Below are positions 53,438 through 61,432 of a stretch of DNA of 64,000 nucleotides, in pieces (position 1 is the stretch's first letter; every line of letters begins with the position of its first letter). The stretch spans positions 51,096,746-51,160,745 of the forward strand of contig NC_031495.1 in NCBI RefSeq assembly GCF_000237925.1, read 5' to 3'. Made by a program: the position numbers and the translations under genes. The notes under the pieces were generated by a model, which was not told where the DNA came from, did not search any database, and worked only from the letters and a program-made list of their open reading frames with translations. Source of the DNA: Schistosoma mansoni (taxonomy: Eukaryota; Platyhelminthes; Trematoda; Strigeidida; Schistosomatidae).

Positions 53438-56400
53438 AATAGTTAGTCTTTATAATCTAATTGAACAATTGTATAGTTTTCCTCTTATATTTCATATTGT
53501 AATAGCAATAATGATAATTTGTGTAATCCCGATTTTTACTTCAAGGTATAAAAATGATCCATGGCTGTGGGATTTGGATTGGTCTAAACCTAAAGTCAAA
53601 TGTGTTAGTTTACTCGTTGTTTAATTATTTCCCTGTATGTTTGTTTGTTGTTGTTGATAGTGAAATAACTTGGTCACAAAAACGTGTTATGAATACTACT
53701 TTCCTGGTTCTCTTTTTATCATCATTATGCTTATTTTGCGTAGTTACCTTTTAAAAATATCATAGTGAAGAGTCAAAATCTTCATGTTGGTGATGTGGTG
53801 TGAAGCCAATTTTTCTAAATTAAATGAATAGCAGCCTATACATACTAAAATAAATAACGTTTGATATAATTTATTGTGTTCGTAAATGTGAAACTGGATA
53901 TTGAACAGTATCGTAAAAATCAAGTGTTATATATACATAGTATGAATTGGGCAATCTTTAACTTCTTTTATTCTAGTAAAAAAGAAGTATTACATCTCAT
54001 GAGACGTTTTTCAGATTGTTTTTAATAAGAGTACCATGTAATGCACATTTTATTGTCCGTTTAAATTGTTTTGATGAAGCGAACAGGATTTAGTGTTTGC
54101 TCTACATTTTCACAGTGTTTATGTGATTATTGTTGATTATAGTCCTGTAGAGCATTTCAGTGAATGTCCTAAGGTTATTATTATTGGTATGACGGGATAC
54201 GAGAATGATAATATTTTATTCAATGGTTTTTGCGAATTTCGGCCGGGATGATAAGTACTGACTTCGTTCAATGTGACATTTTAAGGTCAATATTTTCTCA
54301 TATCAATTCAGTATCAACTTTGTTCTGTATGACAGGCGCGAATCCTCGTTTAGTGTGACAATTTTATTCCATGTATTAATTCAGGTGAACTGTATTGGGT
54401 GTGATTTTAGATTTCATTTTAAGGCTTGTTTGGAGACGTGCTTTTGAGGAGCCAGTAAATCTTGATTGCATTAGTCTTTCGTGTTCCCACTTTGGGTCGC
54501 GGAAATTGTAGTGGTTCGCGTTCCTCACTCTAAGCAATAGGATTAACAAATTGCGCTGATTCTCGATCGTCAGGTAATAATAAATTACAATAAAAATTAC
54601 AATTATTATTACTATTCATAGTAATGGTAGTAGCAGCAAGAAATCCTATGCAAAGAAAGTTATTAGTCAATGAATTAAACCGTGAGACAACTCGGTCACA
54701 CACGTTATATCTGTCGAATGATTGTTTACCATTATTATATGATTACAGGAATACCTTTTTTATGAGTGCCAAATAGCACAAAACCCAGATTCAAGTTTTC
54801 CTATCGACTGTCTCAAATTATCTAACATCAATGTATAATGTTATGTAAAGCAATTTTTAGACTTTATTAGAGTTAGAGATAATCAGATCCTGATGAAATG
54901 CTAGTTCATAAATTGTATAGATTTACTCGATGAAATTATATTGTGATGGTAAATGGTTAAAGATTCTAAGTGGCTTTCACTTCGAATCGTTTACAGTGTA
55001 GTGTGAATGCATTCATTTTTATACTTTGTTGTTAAATCTGAAAATTTTTATGAAACATATCGTTTTGCTGCCTTTCTCAGTTTGTATTATGTTTATTTAT
55101 ATATAAACTTCTGATTTTACTATCAATGATACTGCTGCTATTTCTACTTAGTTCTCATTTTATTAATTTTTTTTCTTCGTTAGTCTGATGCAGTGTTGTA
55201 ACTAGGACCAGTGCATGTTTCAAGTTCTACATCGCTTATTCAACTCGAAGCGATTTCTTTAAGATAAATATTTCTGTACTGAAATATGAGTTATAGAAAG
55301 ATAGATTAAATAGTTTTAAATTCACGTTAGCCTGTATCTAAAACTTTTCAGGTTATTCAACCTTCAACTTGTATGTCAGTGAAACACTAGTTATTTACTT
55401 CTTTAAAATTGAATCTGTTAGTTAAACTGTAGCGTAGAATTTAATAATGAGTTCTCTTCTTCATTCAATTAAGTCCAACTGTAGATTGTTAATCAAGCTA
55501 CAAGTTGTAAGGTATGTTTGCATTGACTTTATCTCAATCATTTTACTTTTCTTAAAGAAGCAAATGTTTCTGATTGTTGATATGATTTCGGTAGATTATC
55601 AAAGTCCATTTATACCTAAACTCATTTGTCTATGTGCCCATTTGTTGTATAAAGTTTACTTCAAAATAATGCTATCCAGTATTACTACTCTTTAGTTTTT
55701 CTGCGTTTCATCCTTATCGTATTTGTTTACTGATGTTTGGATGCCTTATATATAAATATTTTGAGATTGGTGTGATTTGCTTTTTTTTTTGTAAAATATG
55801 AATTTCATACGATAGTTATCACTACGGATTTCGCTCCCACGTACAGAGTTTAGTGATAATTTTAAATGTTTGTTTACTATTTTTGTTTTCATTACAGAAG
55901 ACTGAAGTTGACGAGAAGGTGTCTCGTCTTCCTAAGTGAGTAGTATTTTTACATTACACTTTATTTTGGTCATCAACAGTTTTCTACTAGGATTTATTAA
56001 TAGTTTGTGAATTTTAGCAAGCAGTGGAATCCACGACGTTCTCTCGTCCTATTTGGACCTCTTCAGCTGAATATACCTATATTCTAGTGTTGATGTTCAC
56101 ACGCAGGCTTAAATCCAGTGCTTATCAATTAAAATGCCAACACGCTATGTACCATGCGACACAATCCAGTTGGTTATTTGTCCAACTGGTATAAAGTTAA
56201 TTTGGAATGGTGTCTATTTTCCCATTCTCTAACATGGTTGCCATCGGTTTCTGGTCTGTGCTGTCTAATATGATCATAAGCCACTTGTTTGTATCATCTG
56301 TAGGACGCTAACCGGAGTCATAATAAACCGACAGGTTTCAGCCTTATACAGCTTTCTTTCATACTTCAGCACTATATCATAAACTAACCAACTGTCCACT

Positions 56401-59400
56401 TTTTCCATCCAGTCCTAATGTGGTGTGTGCTACTGATGTCGACAGATATAAGTAGCATGTATTACCAATCGAGAGTGGAATGCCTGGTGGCAGAAGGTTG
56501 AAAAGACCGAAGAGATGAGAACGAGAATACAGAGTGGTATGGAAACGAAGGAACAACAAAGTATGAGGCAATTGATGGTTATTTTGCAAATAAAGTACTT
56601 GCTACATGGTTCTCAGATTTTACCAAGATATTATGTAATGGTGTATTTAAATACACTTTTGTTTTCCCCACTGGCGTTCTCGTTCACTACACTGGTTTTG
56701 ACAAATAAAGCACAATATGTCAGATGAGTTCATAGTTTTACGTTTTCTATAAGAGTTTGTTTAACACAGTTGTAAATTTCAAAAAAAAAAACTACATAAC
56801 TAAATTATTTAATTATTTAGATGGTACAGAGATTTAATTCCAAAACCAGTTAAAGATAATTTAGACTCTGGACCAGCTTTATTAACTGCTCAAATGCGTA
56901 TTGCACCAAAATTATTAAAACTCTGCTGGCAAGGTCTGCCGTTGCATTATGATCAAGTAAGTGATTACTTTTTTATACATAGTTTGTTTTCCTTTTTTGA
57001 TAACCCAGTCTATAAAACACCGATGACAGCAACAATAGGAAACTGTCTAATTAATTGGATTTGTTTTTCATTTCATTTGCCATAAGTATGCTATAATATG
57101 TTATAAGCATCCACAACAGCTTATTGGCCATATTAACCTATACAATGTTAATTGTAAGGTGGTAGTTGATAGGAAATCCTGCACTTATGTTTAGTGCTAT
57201 TTGACGCTCGTCAGCAAAATGTACCTGGAAAACTCGATCCCATGTCACTAAGTTTCACAATCGGAGATGTTACCACTAAGCTATTCTGACCGCGACTGAG
57301 ATATATGTGCAACTGATCGATAAAAGTTTACTAACTAACACTTCGTCATATATTACAATAAAATACTTTCATCAGTCGTCTCCATATTTTTGTTCCTTCC
57401 AGTAATATCCGATATGTCGATTTTACTAGAGATTTAATCATACTTTTTAGTTTCAAAATACACCTATTTTAAAATGAAGGGTTTTTTGTGTTGAATTATA
57501 ATTCGTCTGTTTTAGTGATTATTCCTAGCTGTTGAGTTAAAAAGTTGTTATCGTTTCTACGGTTTGTTTCAATTTGATTAAATCAACCACTTTGATATAA
57601 GTTTTGTTACCAAAAAAGATTCACGGTATACACCAATCTTATACTTCGACTTACTTTTTTGACAACATTTCATCATTTTTTTCTTGACAGCCTTAATTCA
57701 TTGCTAGATTCCCTGGAATAACGCACCTGAGTTCAACTAAAGTATTGCTAGTTTCTTGGCTTCTCGAGTTACTTTTATGAGATCATATATAAATAATAAA
57801 TAATTGCACAATAAATGACTAGGTTAAGTTATCAAACACACATTCAAAATGATAAACTCAATAGTATCAGCCGACTCGACTCGATGAAGATGAAAATGCC
57901 TATTTCAATGTAACTGGGCATGCAAAAGAACATCGTATAATTGACTAAAGAAATTTATATGATAAAAAATCTGATTACTTATGTTTTATACAATTATTAT
58001 GAACGAATCTCATAATCATCTATTGTGGTTATTAATAAGTCTTCTACTGAAACGTTTATTACTACGTTCCTAGCCGCTTCCTATAACCTCACACTACTCG
58101 AGCGATAGAGGAAAGGGGCGAAATGTGAGTAACGGCTTCATTCCAAGGCTAGTTTATGTACAGAAATTCGAGAGTTGGATTTAACCTTCGTCTTCTAGGA
58201 CTTTTTGGAAACACAGTAACTACGGCAACGATGTATGTACTTATCCAATCTAAAAAATGGCACATGATCCCTCATTTTTCTAGATATTTCTAAGAAGCTT
58301 TTATTCGATGCTATTTGAATAAAACAATTCCTGACATCTGGGCTTCTAAAGACCTCGACGAAAAAATATTTCCGGATTACCTCAACAGTTATAAATTATG
58401 TTTTATATATCTATAGTTTTTATAAAATTTCATCTTTTTGTTATATGTATATTAGGTGCTCAAATGGGGTGTTCTCATACCGGGACGTATTCCACAACCC
58501 TACGGTGATCCACGATATTACATTGAATCATTTAAAAATACTGAAAATACAGAATGTATTGATTCTAATGATGCAGAAAATTTTTCTACAAACTCTAATG
58601 TCGTGTGTCATTATGATTCCTCAATTCGTCCAATTATACCTGTTGTTAAATCAACAGCTGCAGGTGACGAAACACTTGATTTTCCCTATGGGTAAGTGTT
58701 ACATTCTTGCTTAGTCTGCTCATTAATACACAGGAGAGAGCCTGTCTCGAAAAAGTTTTACGCCTTGATACGATAGGCTAACTAGTCCCACCTTGAGGCT
58801 AGTTATGTATGAGTCCGAATTTTGGCTAAACGGCTTTGGTGAGAGAGACGAGGACAAAATATTTATTAACTTGCTTATAAAATCAAGGTATAAGGTTGGA
58901 TTGGACTAGTTTTTTTAAAAAAGAATTAATTCAAACTCATTTATGACTGATTATCGCAGGGTGAGTCGTTAACGTTGTTGGTTAGTGCATTTCTTTTCAA
59001 ATTGTTGGTCAAAATAAATAGAACGTCTAAGACGCGTTTGTAGGTCAGTCACTACTTTTCAATGAATTCGTGCCCTTAATTCGGTCTATGCGTCACACAA
59101 AAAAGGAAATTATCGGTTTGATGAGCCTAATCAGCGGTAAATTTAAGTTTTTGGTAAAATGTTTAGTTTTGGTTATTTGGCTAGTCAGTCATTTAATCTG
59201 TTAGTGAATTGAAATATATCTGATCTCCAAAAAACAAAATATTCGTTATGTTTTAATGTGCACTATGTTAAAAGATTCGTAGTGCCTTCACTAAGTACGA
59301 GGTTCTGTAATCATACGTAGAAGGTAGTGAAACTATCTTACTGGCTGAACTAATATAGATTGAGTTGGGTTATATGTCTGAAACATATTGATTGAAAGCT

Positions 59401-61275
59401 ATGCACTTCAACCATATCTTGTTACATTTGTTTAGCATTTATAGTCAAGAAAAGTGGAATATCTGTATTTTACTATCTAAATTATGTTACATTTTTCTTT
59501 CATTTTCTCTTCATTTGTATAGAGCTTATTTAAATTATTGGTTAGCTGATGTAAAACGTCGTCTATTAGCAGATTTTCAATTAAACGAATCTACATCATC
59601 ATGTGATAACTTTTCAGATAGTTTAGCAGTTGCTTATTCTCATCGTATAAAACCAGATATTCGTGATGCGAATTTGCTAGATGAATTAAAACGTAGTATT
59701 GAAATTATGCCTTTGGAAAAAGAGGAACGTCAACGACTGGCGTCTACAATAAGTACTATACGTAAATTAGGTGAACAAAAACGATTTCAGATGGATTCCA
59801 AGTTACAGAAAATAAAGAATAATGTAATTGATTTATTTAAAACATAGTTCCGATTCATTTAGTGTTGTTAATTCTCGTGTTATATAATGAAGTCCTACTC
59901 ACTGCCTTCTCGTGGCGGGGGTGTTGTTTACGAAATTGAGAGGACGAAAAGCGAATGTCCGGCGCTTTAACCGGGTTGATGGATGTGGAGTGTCCACCTA
60001 GGGGAGTTGGGAAACCCTGATTCCAAATCAATGGTGCACATGGGCTCCAGTATCCTGAAGGAACAAATGGCGTATGAACCAGTTGTTGGTCACCGGCTAC
60101 CATGTGACTGCATCTCCTTGCGATGTTTCACTGACTTGTGGATTAGACCTCGAGGTCAAAGGCTCGGGAAGTGACCCCTTAACAAAACCACTTGCTTAGG
60201 TTTGGGCACCCGGTAAGTATCCCAGCCTTCACACAAATCGAATGATTTATGTGGTGCATATGTATCTGGTGCTTCTTTGTGCCAATATTTATGTGTTCAA
60301 ATAAATAAAATAAAGTTATATAATGAATGTATGGGCATGAAGGGGAAGTGGTTGTGTTAGTGTATGTGCCTTGCGCAAACAAGCAATCGATGTGATCTGG
60401 ATGAAATTTTAACATAATCAACAAGTTATTTTTTACACACTGTTTATCAGTAAATAATCGGGTTGATTATCTCGTAGATTTTCTGTTCTTACTCATCTAC
60501 CTCACTGTTAAAAATGTTTGAGAATTCCGATTATGCTTTCTGTATCGTCGTTGAGTTTTTATTGTCAATTAATTCATCGAAGCTATCTAAGGAAATAATT
60601 TATCTCTTGATGCAATTAAATTCATCAACCATGGTCTTAAGAGTTATGTTTGAAGAGCATTTATGAATTGTATCATTATTTATTGGAAAGGTGAAAAATA
60701 AAAACCATTCTTTAAAATTTTAGTTATAGGTGAGTAGATGTTCACTGAACTAAAACAAGAGTTTCGAATTCCAATGTTATCTATATGAAATAACAGCTAT
60801 GCTGTCTAACAGTTGCTGCTAACTACATATTATCTACTGTTGAGTCTGTATAGTCATCTCATCATATGCAATAAATTGTCTGGTATATTGTTTAATGTAG
60901 TATTGTCATTGGGACCAATGATATATTTATGAATTAATTATCGTTGGATTTGTCAAAAAGCACCAATGTCTTTTTTCCCATTTCATAAGTTCTAACCAAT
61001 TTATGTATATTGCAACTTCCGATGAACATTTATATACATATTACTAGTTTTTATTTTCTTTTGAACTTACCAAACCTTCCAATTTAGACATAACAACTAT
61101 CAGACAGATTTTTGTGTTATTCTGTCGGTGTTTTCTTCCATTTTCATTGTATATATTATGTACCTATTTATTTTGTATATTAAGCCACAATTAATTTATA
61201 ATCCATTATAAATTGATTTGTTTCCCCCTCTAGAATCACAATGAATTGATTTTTGAGAAAGTGGGCGAATTACAG
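33451..61275 (+). CDS. POLG: Mitochondrial DNA polymerase gamma catalytic subunit, 5' part (13 exons)
   Basis: Family-A polymerase that replicates and proofreads mitochondrial DNA. I assembled 13 exons from splice sites, frame and similarity: 33451-33863, 33903-34028, 34062-34239, 34276-34467, 43788-43931, 46953-47032, 48384-48569, 53546-53594, 55898-55935, 56821-56956, 58456-58691, 59523-59823, 61234-61275. All introns are GT-AG, phases agree, and the joined length is 2121 nt (707 codons) without a stop. Exo I is FDTE (residues ~166-169), Exo [13 protein letters not shown], Exo III YCAVDV. The spacer region follows ([42 protein letters not shown]). The polymerase A, B and C motifs lie beyond 64000. 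The first three introns are 39, 33 and 36 nt, the rest are kilobases long, a known schistosome pattern. The exon 8 donor (53594) is the least certain. Confidence 0.93.
34930..35560 (+). mobile_element. Decayed LINE-B middle fragment in POLG intron 4
   Basis: Segments at 35130-35310 and 35370-35540 resemble LINE-B. An EQFNWPSATLQLP-like stretch is decayed to QLTLNYSP, followed by [12 protein letters not shown] and an LDVIP...[10 protein letters not shown] run corresponding to the pre-RT region. Many stops are present. A (TA)n tract follows at 35576-35596. Confidence 0.55.
35690..36065 (-). mobile_element. LINE 3'-end scraps (LINE-A and LINE-B)
   Basis: 35715-35800 is the 3' tip of LINE-A in reverse (GVGWRMLVGGLCS-type ending, ACGCGTGTTACCCC). 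35835-35880 carries a piece of its DWIMKT block. 35905-36020 is LINE-B 3' sequence related to 16590-16710. 36025-36055 is again a TTACTTAC LINE-A tail. This is a pile-up of short insertions. Confidence 0.6.
36175..36236 (+). mobile_element. 3' tail of the ~520 bp SINE-like retroposon
   Basis: GTGGCGCATATATATCTGGT and the following TTGTACCAATATTTGTGTTC match the family's 3' end. Only about 60 bp remain. Confidence 0.6.
36245..37090 (-). mobile_element. LINE-A (RTE-like) 3' half
   Basis: The minus frame 37091-36810 carries [20 protein letters not shown] with an intact FADD catalytic block, then [19 protein letters not shown] and ETLEEVE. Sequence to 36245 continues into the [20 protein letters not shown] and VGWRMLVGGLCS-type C-terminus in broken frames. 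It is the 3' part of the same family as 62185-64000. Confidence 0.78.
37100..37545 (-). mobile_element. LINE-B fragment between two LINE-A pieces
   Basis: The minus frame 37460-37185 reads [21 protein letters not shown] then [19 protein letters not shown] (intact YADD), LINE-B type. It lies between LINE-A segments ending at 37090 and starting at 37546, so it either inserted into or recombined with the LINE-A copy. Confidence 0.75.
37546..38011 (-). mobile_element. LINE-A (RTE-like) middle segment
   Basis: The reverse complement aligns with 63350-63780 of the right-end LINE-A: a [21 protein letters not shown] segment, [36 protein letters not shown] and [10 protein letters not shown]. Frames are broken. 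At 38012 it is cut by the Gypsy element, beyond which LINE-A resumes at 42047. Confidence 0.78.
38012..42005 (+). mobile_element. Ty3/Gypsy (CsRn1-like) LTR retrotransposon with open pol frame
   Basis: The pol frame 38209-41352 (1047 codons) is uninterrupted. In order it shows aspartic protease ([12 protein letters not shown], about residues 28-39), RT with YVDDLLIAS (about 330-338), RNase H ([19 protein letters not shown]), integrase with a His/Cys zinc module and an Asp/Asp/Glu core ([30 protein letters not shown]), and a [11 protein letters not shown] tail. A CHCC-type knuckle (CWYH...C...C) precedes it. An LTR runs from 41625 to about 42005, after a purine-rich tract. Its first 24 bp recur at the left edge (38012-38035). 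The element as a whole is incomplete, with about one major lesion, though pol looks whole and therefore fairly young. It lies inside POLG intron 4, same strand, within a LINE-A copy. Confidence 0.88.
42047..43200 (-). mobile_element. LINE-A (RTE-like) 5' part with endonuclease domain
   Basis: Minus frames 43113-42832, 42810-42361 and 42282-42046 encode the apurinic-type endonuclease: [62 protein letters not shown], then [14 protein letters not shown]. The catalytic Asn/Glu/Asp/His motifs are present but split by two frame changes. The GTWNxRTM and PTND signatures are those behind the craniofacial-development-protein-2-like names given to RTE LINEs. The 5' untranslated part (43115-43200) matches 62195-62290. 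It is the same insertion as 37546-38011. Confidence 0.85.
43201..43330 (-). mobile_element. LINE-A C-terminal fragment fused to the next LINE-A start
   Basis: The frame 43447-43085 reads [20 protein letters not shown], the C-terminal motif of LINE-A, and runs directly into leader sequence of the downstream LINE-A copy at about 43200. This is one LINE-A inserted into, or joined to, an older one. Confidence 0.65.
43788..43931 (+). CDS. POLG: POLG exon 5
   Basis: Phase-0 exon of 48 codons reading [20 protein letters not shown] ... [10 protein letters not shown], the conserved segment preceding Exo III. It has an AAAG acceptor and a CAG|GTAACT donor. It follows the 9.3 kb repeat-filled intron 4. 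Confidence 0.93.
44055..44330 (+). repeat. tRNA-derived SINE-like element
   Basis: TGGTCTAGAGG at 44079-44089 matches the RNA polymerase III A box consensus. GGATTTGATTCCC, about 40 nt downstream, matches a B box. Together they sit in a tRNA-like head followed by about 200 bp of non-tRNA body. No proper tRNA fold was established, so I call it a SINE rather than a tRNA gene. Confidence 0.6.
44965..45035 (+). mobile_element. 3' tail of the ~520 bp SINE-like retroposon
   Basis: TATATATCTGGTGTCTCC and the following ACCAATATTTATGTGTTC end in AGATAAATAAATAAA. Only the 3' tip is present. Confidence 0.65.
45040..45480 (-). repeat. Sm-alpha-like SINE with a degenerate hammerhead ribozyme
   Basis: On the minus strand, 45263-45206 reads CTGACGAG, a stem II TTCC-AAAT-GGGAC hairpin, then AGAA where the catalytic core should be GAAA, and the conserved ending GTGTCCTGGATTCCACTG. 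Order and spacing are those of the hammerhead carried by the schistosome Sm-alpha retroposon. The upstream TTCCAGACCCAGACTAAACATCAAC segment (in parts) resembles the Sm-alpha internal promoter region. The core change and a weak stem I suggest it no longer cleaves itself. Outer limits are approximate. Confidence 0.72.
45490..46950. other. POLG intron 5 remainder, nothing recognised
   Basis: AT-rich intronic sequence. The frame 45824-46126 is a run of hydrophobic residues with no domain and no splice support, so I do not call it. No repeat family is evident. Confidence 0.5.
46953..47032 (+). CDS. POLG: POLG exon 6, Exo III motif
   Basis: An 80 nt exon, too short to stand out as an open frame. 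It reads [20 protein letters not shown] and on to KER, matching the family's YCAxDV...T.E Exo III block. The acceptor is CACTTAG, the donor GAGAG|GTAAGC; it leaves phase 2, which exon 7 completes as Arg. Confidence 0.92.
47093..47122. repeat. (TA)n microsatellite
   Basis: An almost pure TA tract in POLG intron 6. Similar tracts lie at 35576-35596, 7013-7033 and 53403-53434. Confidence 0.85.
47626..47680 (-). mobile_element. LINE-B 3' scrap
   Basis: The CTGATGCCATGTTTCAGTTT and GGCC segment matches 16396-16420 of the LINE-B copy (CTGATGCCATGTTTTGGTTT). A remnant of a few dozen bases in intron 6. Confidence 0.5.
48384..48569 (+). CDS. POLG: POLG exon 7
   Basis: Encodes [20 protein letters not shown], then NDNWIKF and a helical [16 protein letters not shown] segment. 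This corresponds to the family's PHPVT..GMLEMG..YLPVN..W region linking exonuclease and spacer domains. The acceptor is TTTTGTAG, the donor AAGA|GTAAGC. A (TTA)n microsatellite begins just after the donor. Confidence 0.93.
48574..48605. repeat. (TTA)n microsatellite beside POLG exon 7
   Basis: A tract of ten or so TTA/ATT units starting about 8 bp after the exon 7 splice donor. Likely length-variable. Confidence 0.85.
48882..49062 (+). mobile_element. LINE-A 3' end, 5'-truncated insertion
   Basis: Reads [20 protein letters not shown] and on to [21 protein letters not shown], then a stop and a GTAAGTAAGTAAGTAA tail. This is the complete C-terminus and simple-repeat tail of LINE-A, a typical short 5'-truncated copy. 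Confidence 0.8.
49470..49640 (+). repeat. tRNA-like SINE candidate
   Basis: TGGCTAAACGG (about 49519-49529) fits the A box and GCAAGTTGAAACC (about 49560-49572) fits a B box. The spacing is that of a tRNA-derived promoter. The body downstream is unassigned. Confidence 0.45.
50385..50766 (-). mobile_element. SINE-like retroposon, 5'-truncated copy
   Basis: In reverse complement this matches about the last 380 bp of the ~520 bp family, from the GGCGAAAAGCGAATGTCCGG block to the ACCAATGTTTATGTGTTTAA tail. The tail is made of TTATT units. Its 5' end touches the LTR remnant at 50770. Confidence 0.8.
50770..51128 (-). mobile_element. Gypsy LTR remnant, inverted, ending at the second gap
   Basis: Positions 50805-51128 are the reverse complement of 52554-52877, with one visible mismatch across 324 bp. 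The LTR-like unit extends left to 50770 (a TGTTATAT end, consistent with TG...CA termini). The gap of Ns begins directly after. It belongs with the Gypsy fossil at 51770-52880 but points the other way. Confidence 0.82.
51129..51328. other. Assembly gap, exactly 200 N
   Basis: Placeholder gap of unknown true size inside POLG intron 7. It is bordered by the inverted LTR on the left. Like the first gap, it sits at one arm of an inverted repeat. Confidence 0.95.
51770..52880 (+). mobile_element. Ty3/Gypsy (Mag-like) fossil: integrase end and LTR
   Basis: Integrase core and C-terminus are readable at about 51780-52497 ([37 protein letters not shown], then a basic tail). A purine tract at about 52496-52508 precedes an LTR that starts TGTTGGGGG at 52509 and matches the inverted copy to 52877. 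Protease, RT and RNase H are not present in the window. A fragment of one element. Confidence 0.8.
53045..53125 (-). mobile_element. LINE-A 3' tip
   Basis: The ACTTACTTACGCCTGTTACC and GGAGCATAGGCCAC segments are the reverse complement of the LINE-A C-terminus and tail seen at 48990-49060. Very short insertion in intron 7. Confidence 0.7.
53403..53434. repeat. (TA)n microsatellite
   Basis: About sixteen TA units in intron 7, 110 bp before POLG exon 8. Likely length-variable. Confidence 0.85.
53546..53594 (+). CDS. POLG: POLG exon 8
   Basis: A 49 nt exon giving [16 protein letters not shown], the highly conserved DPWLWDLEW block. The acceptor is TTCAAG. The chosen donor AAA|GTCAAA is weak but is the only nearby GT that keeps phase 0 with exon 9. 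Confidence 0.82.
53760..55890. other. POLG intron 8, nothing recognised
   Basis: AT-rich sequence between exons 8 and 9. Short frames (for example 55447-55695) show no domain or splice support. No mobile element family from elsewhere in the window is evident. Confidence 0.5.
55898..55935 (+). CDS. POLG: POLG exon 9 (micro-exon)
   Basis: A 38 nt exon, [13 protein letters not shown], between ATTACAG and a strong GTGAGT donor. It supplies the Lys-rich linker that precedes the WYR block and brings the frame to phase 2 for exon 10. Confidence 0.8.
56015..56175 (-). repeat. Sm-alpha-like fragment with a degenerate hammerhead ribozyme
   Basis: On the minus strand 56078-56024 reads CTGAAGAG, a perfect GTCC-AAAT-AGGAC stem II, GAGA in place of the core GAAA, and AACGTCGTGGATTCCACTG with the GTC cleavage triplet. 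The sequence before it (GCCTGCGTGTGAACATCAAC) matches the Sm-alpha body. This is closer to the active consensus than the copy at 45206, with one core base changed. It lies in POLG intron 9. Confidence 0.75.
56821..56956 (+). CDS. POLG: POLG exon 10
   Basis: Encodes [20 protein letters not shown] then [24 protein letters not shown], matching WYRKL...[21 protein letters not shown] of the family. It ends in a perfect CAA|GTAAGT donor, phase 0. Confidence 0.94.
57175..57315 (-). repeat. tRNA-derived SINE fragment
   Basis: Minus strand: TAGCTTAGTGG (A box, a perfect consensus match) and GGGATCGAGTTTTCC (B box-like) lie about 35 nt apart, followed by a GTACATTTTGCTGACGAGCG segment also found in the inverted-repeat arms (8880-8895, 21845-21865). 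It is in POLG intron 10. A tRNA fold was not verified. Confidence 0.6.
57316..58455. other. POLG intron 10 remainder, nothing recognised
   Basis: AT-rich, with no open frame or repeat family identified. Confidence 0.5.
58456..58691 (+). CDS. POLG: POLG exon 11
   Basis: Starts [20 protein letters not shown] (family HGWGYLVPGR). It continues with a schistosome-specific Asn/Ser-rich stretch of about 50 residues that I cannot align, and ends TLDFPYG. The donor is GG|GTAAGT, phase 2. Confidence 0.93.
59523..59823 (+). CDS. POLG: POLG exon 12
   Basis: Joins as [19 protein letters not shown], matching the family's [20 protein letters not shown]. About 75 charged residues (helical, Lys/Glu/Arg-rich, from [14 protein letters not shown] to SKLQKIKNN) have no counterpart in vertebrate POLG. 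The donor is AAT|GTAATT. An in-frame TAG lies 24 nt past the donor, so the stop is intronic. A retroposon is inserted 68 bp downstream. Confidence 0.88.
59892..60314 (+). mobile_element. SINE-like retroposon, 5'-truncated, with 13-bp target duplication
   Basis: GTTATATAATGAA occurs at 59879-59891 and 60315-60327, flanking 423 bp of the ~520 bp family. It starts inside the family (AGTCCTACTCACTGCC...) and ends in the CAAATAAATAAAATAAA tail. A 5' truncation with an intact 3' tail and flanking duplication is the mark of target-primed reverse transcription. It lies 68 bp beyond the POLG exon 12 donor. Confidence 0.88.
60328..61230. other. POLG intron 12 remainder, nothing recognised
   Basis: AT-rich intronic sequence with no gene or family-level repeat seen. 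Confidence 0.5.
61234..61275 (+). CDS. POLG: POLG exon 13
   Basis: A 42 nt exon reading [14 protein letters not shown] between TTCCCCCTCTAG and CAG|GTAATC, phase 0 on both sides. It matches the family's [20 protein letters not shown] segment. It is the last POLG exon in the window. Confidence 0.82.
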
Positions 61276-61432
61276 GTAATCTATTCTTCACATTTATGCA
61301 GAACAAAATATTTTACCATGCTCCTATTTGATATTTTTCCCATTTTGAAAAATTTGTCCAATAGTGGTAGTAAAAAATTGTTGTTTTAACTTTGATCGTT
61401 TATATCATGGGCGACGGAGTAGCTTTTCAGGG

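Noticed and set aside
59392-59522. Start of the 151-residue frame 59392-59847 as a separate small gene
   Set aside because: The frame's first part is intron; a TATAG acceptor at 59521-59522 joins it in phase to POLG exon 11, and the family alignment continues across the join.
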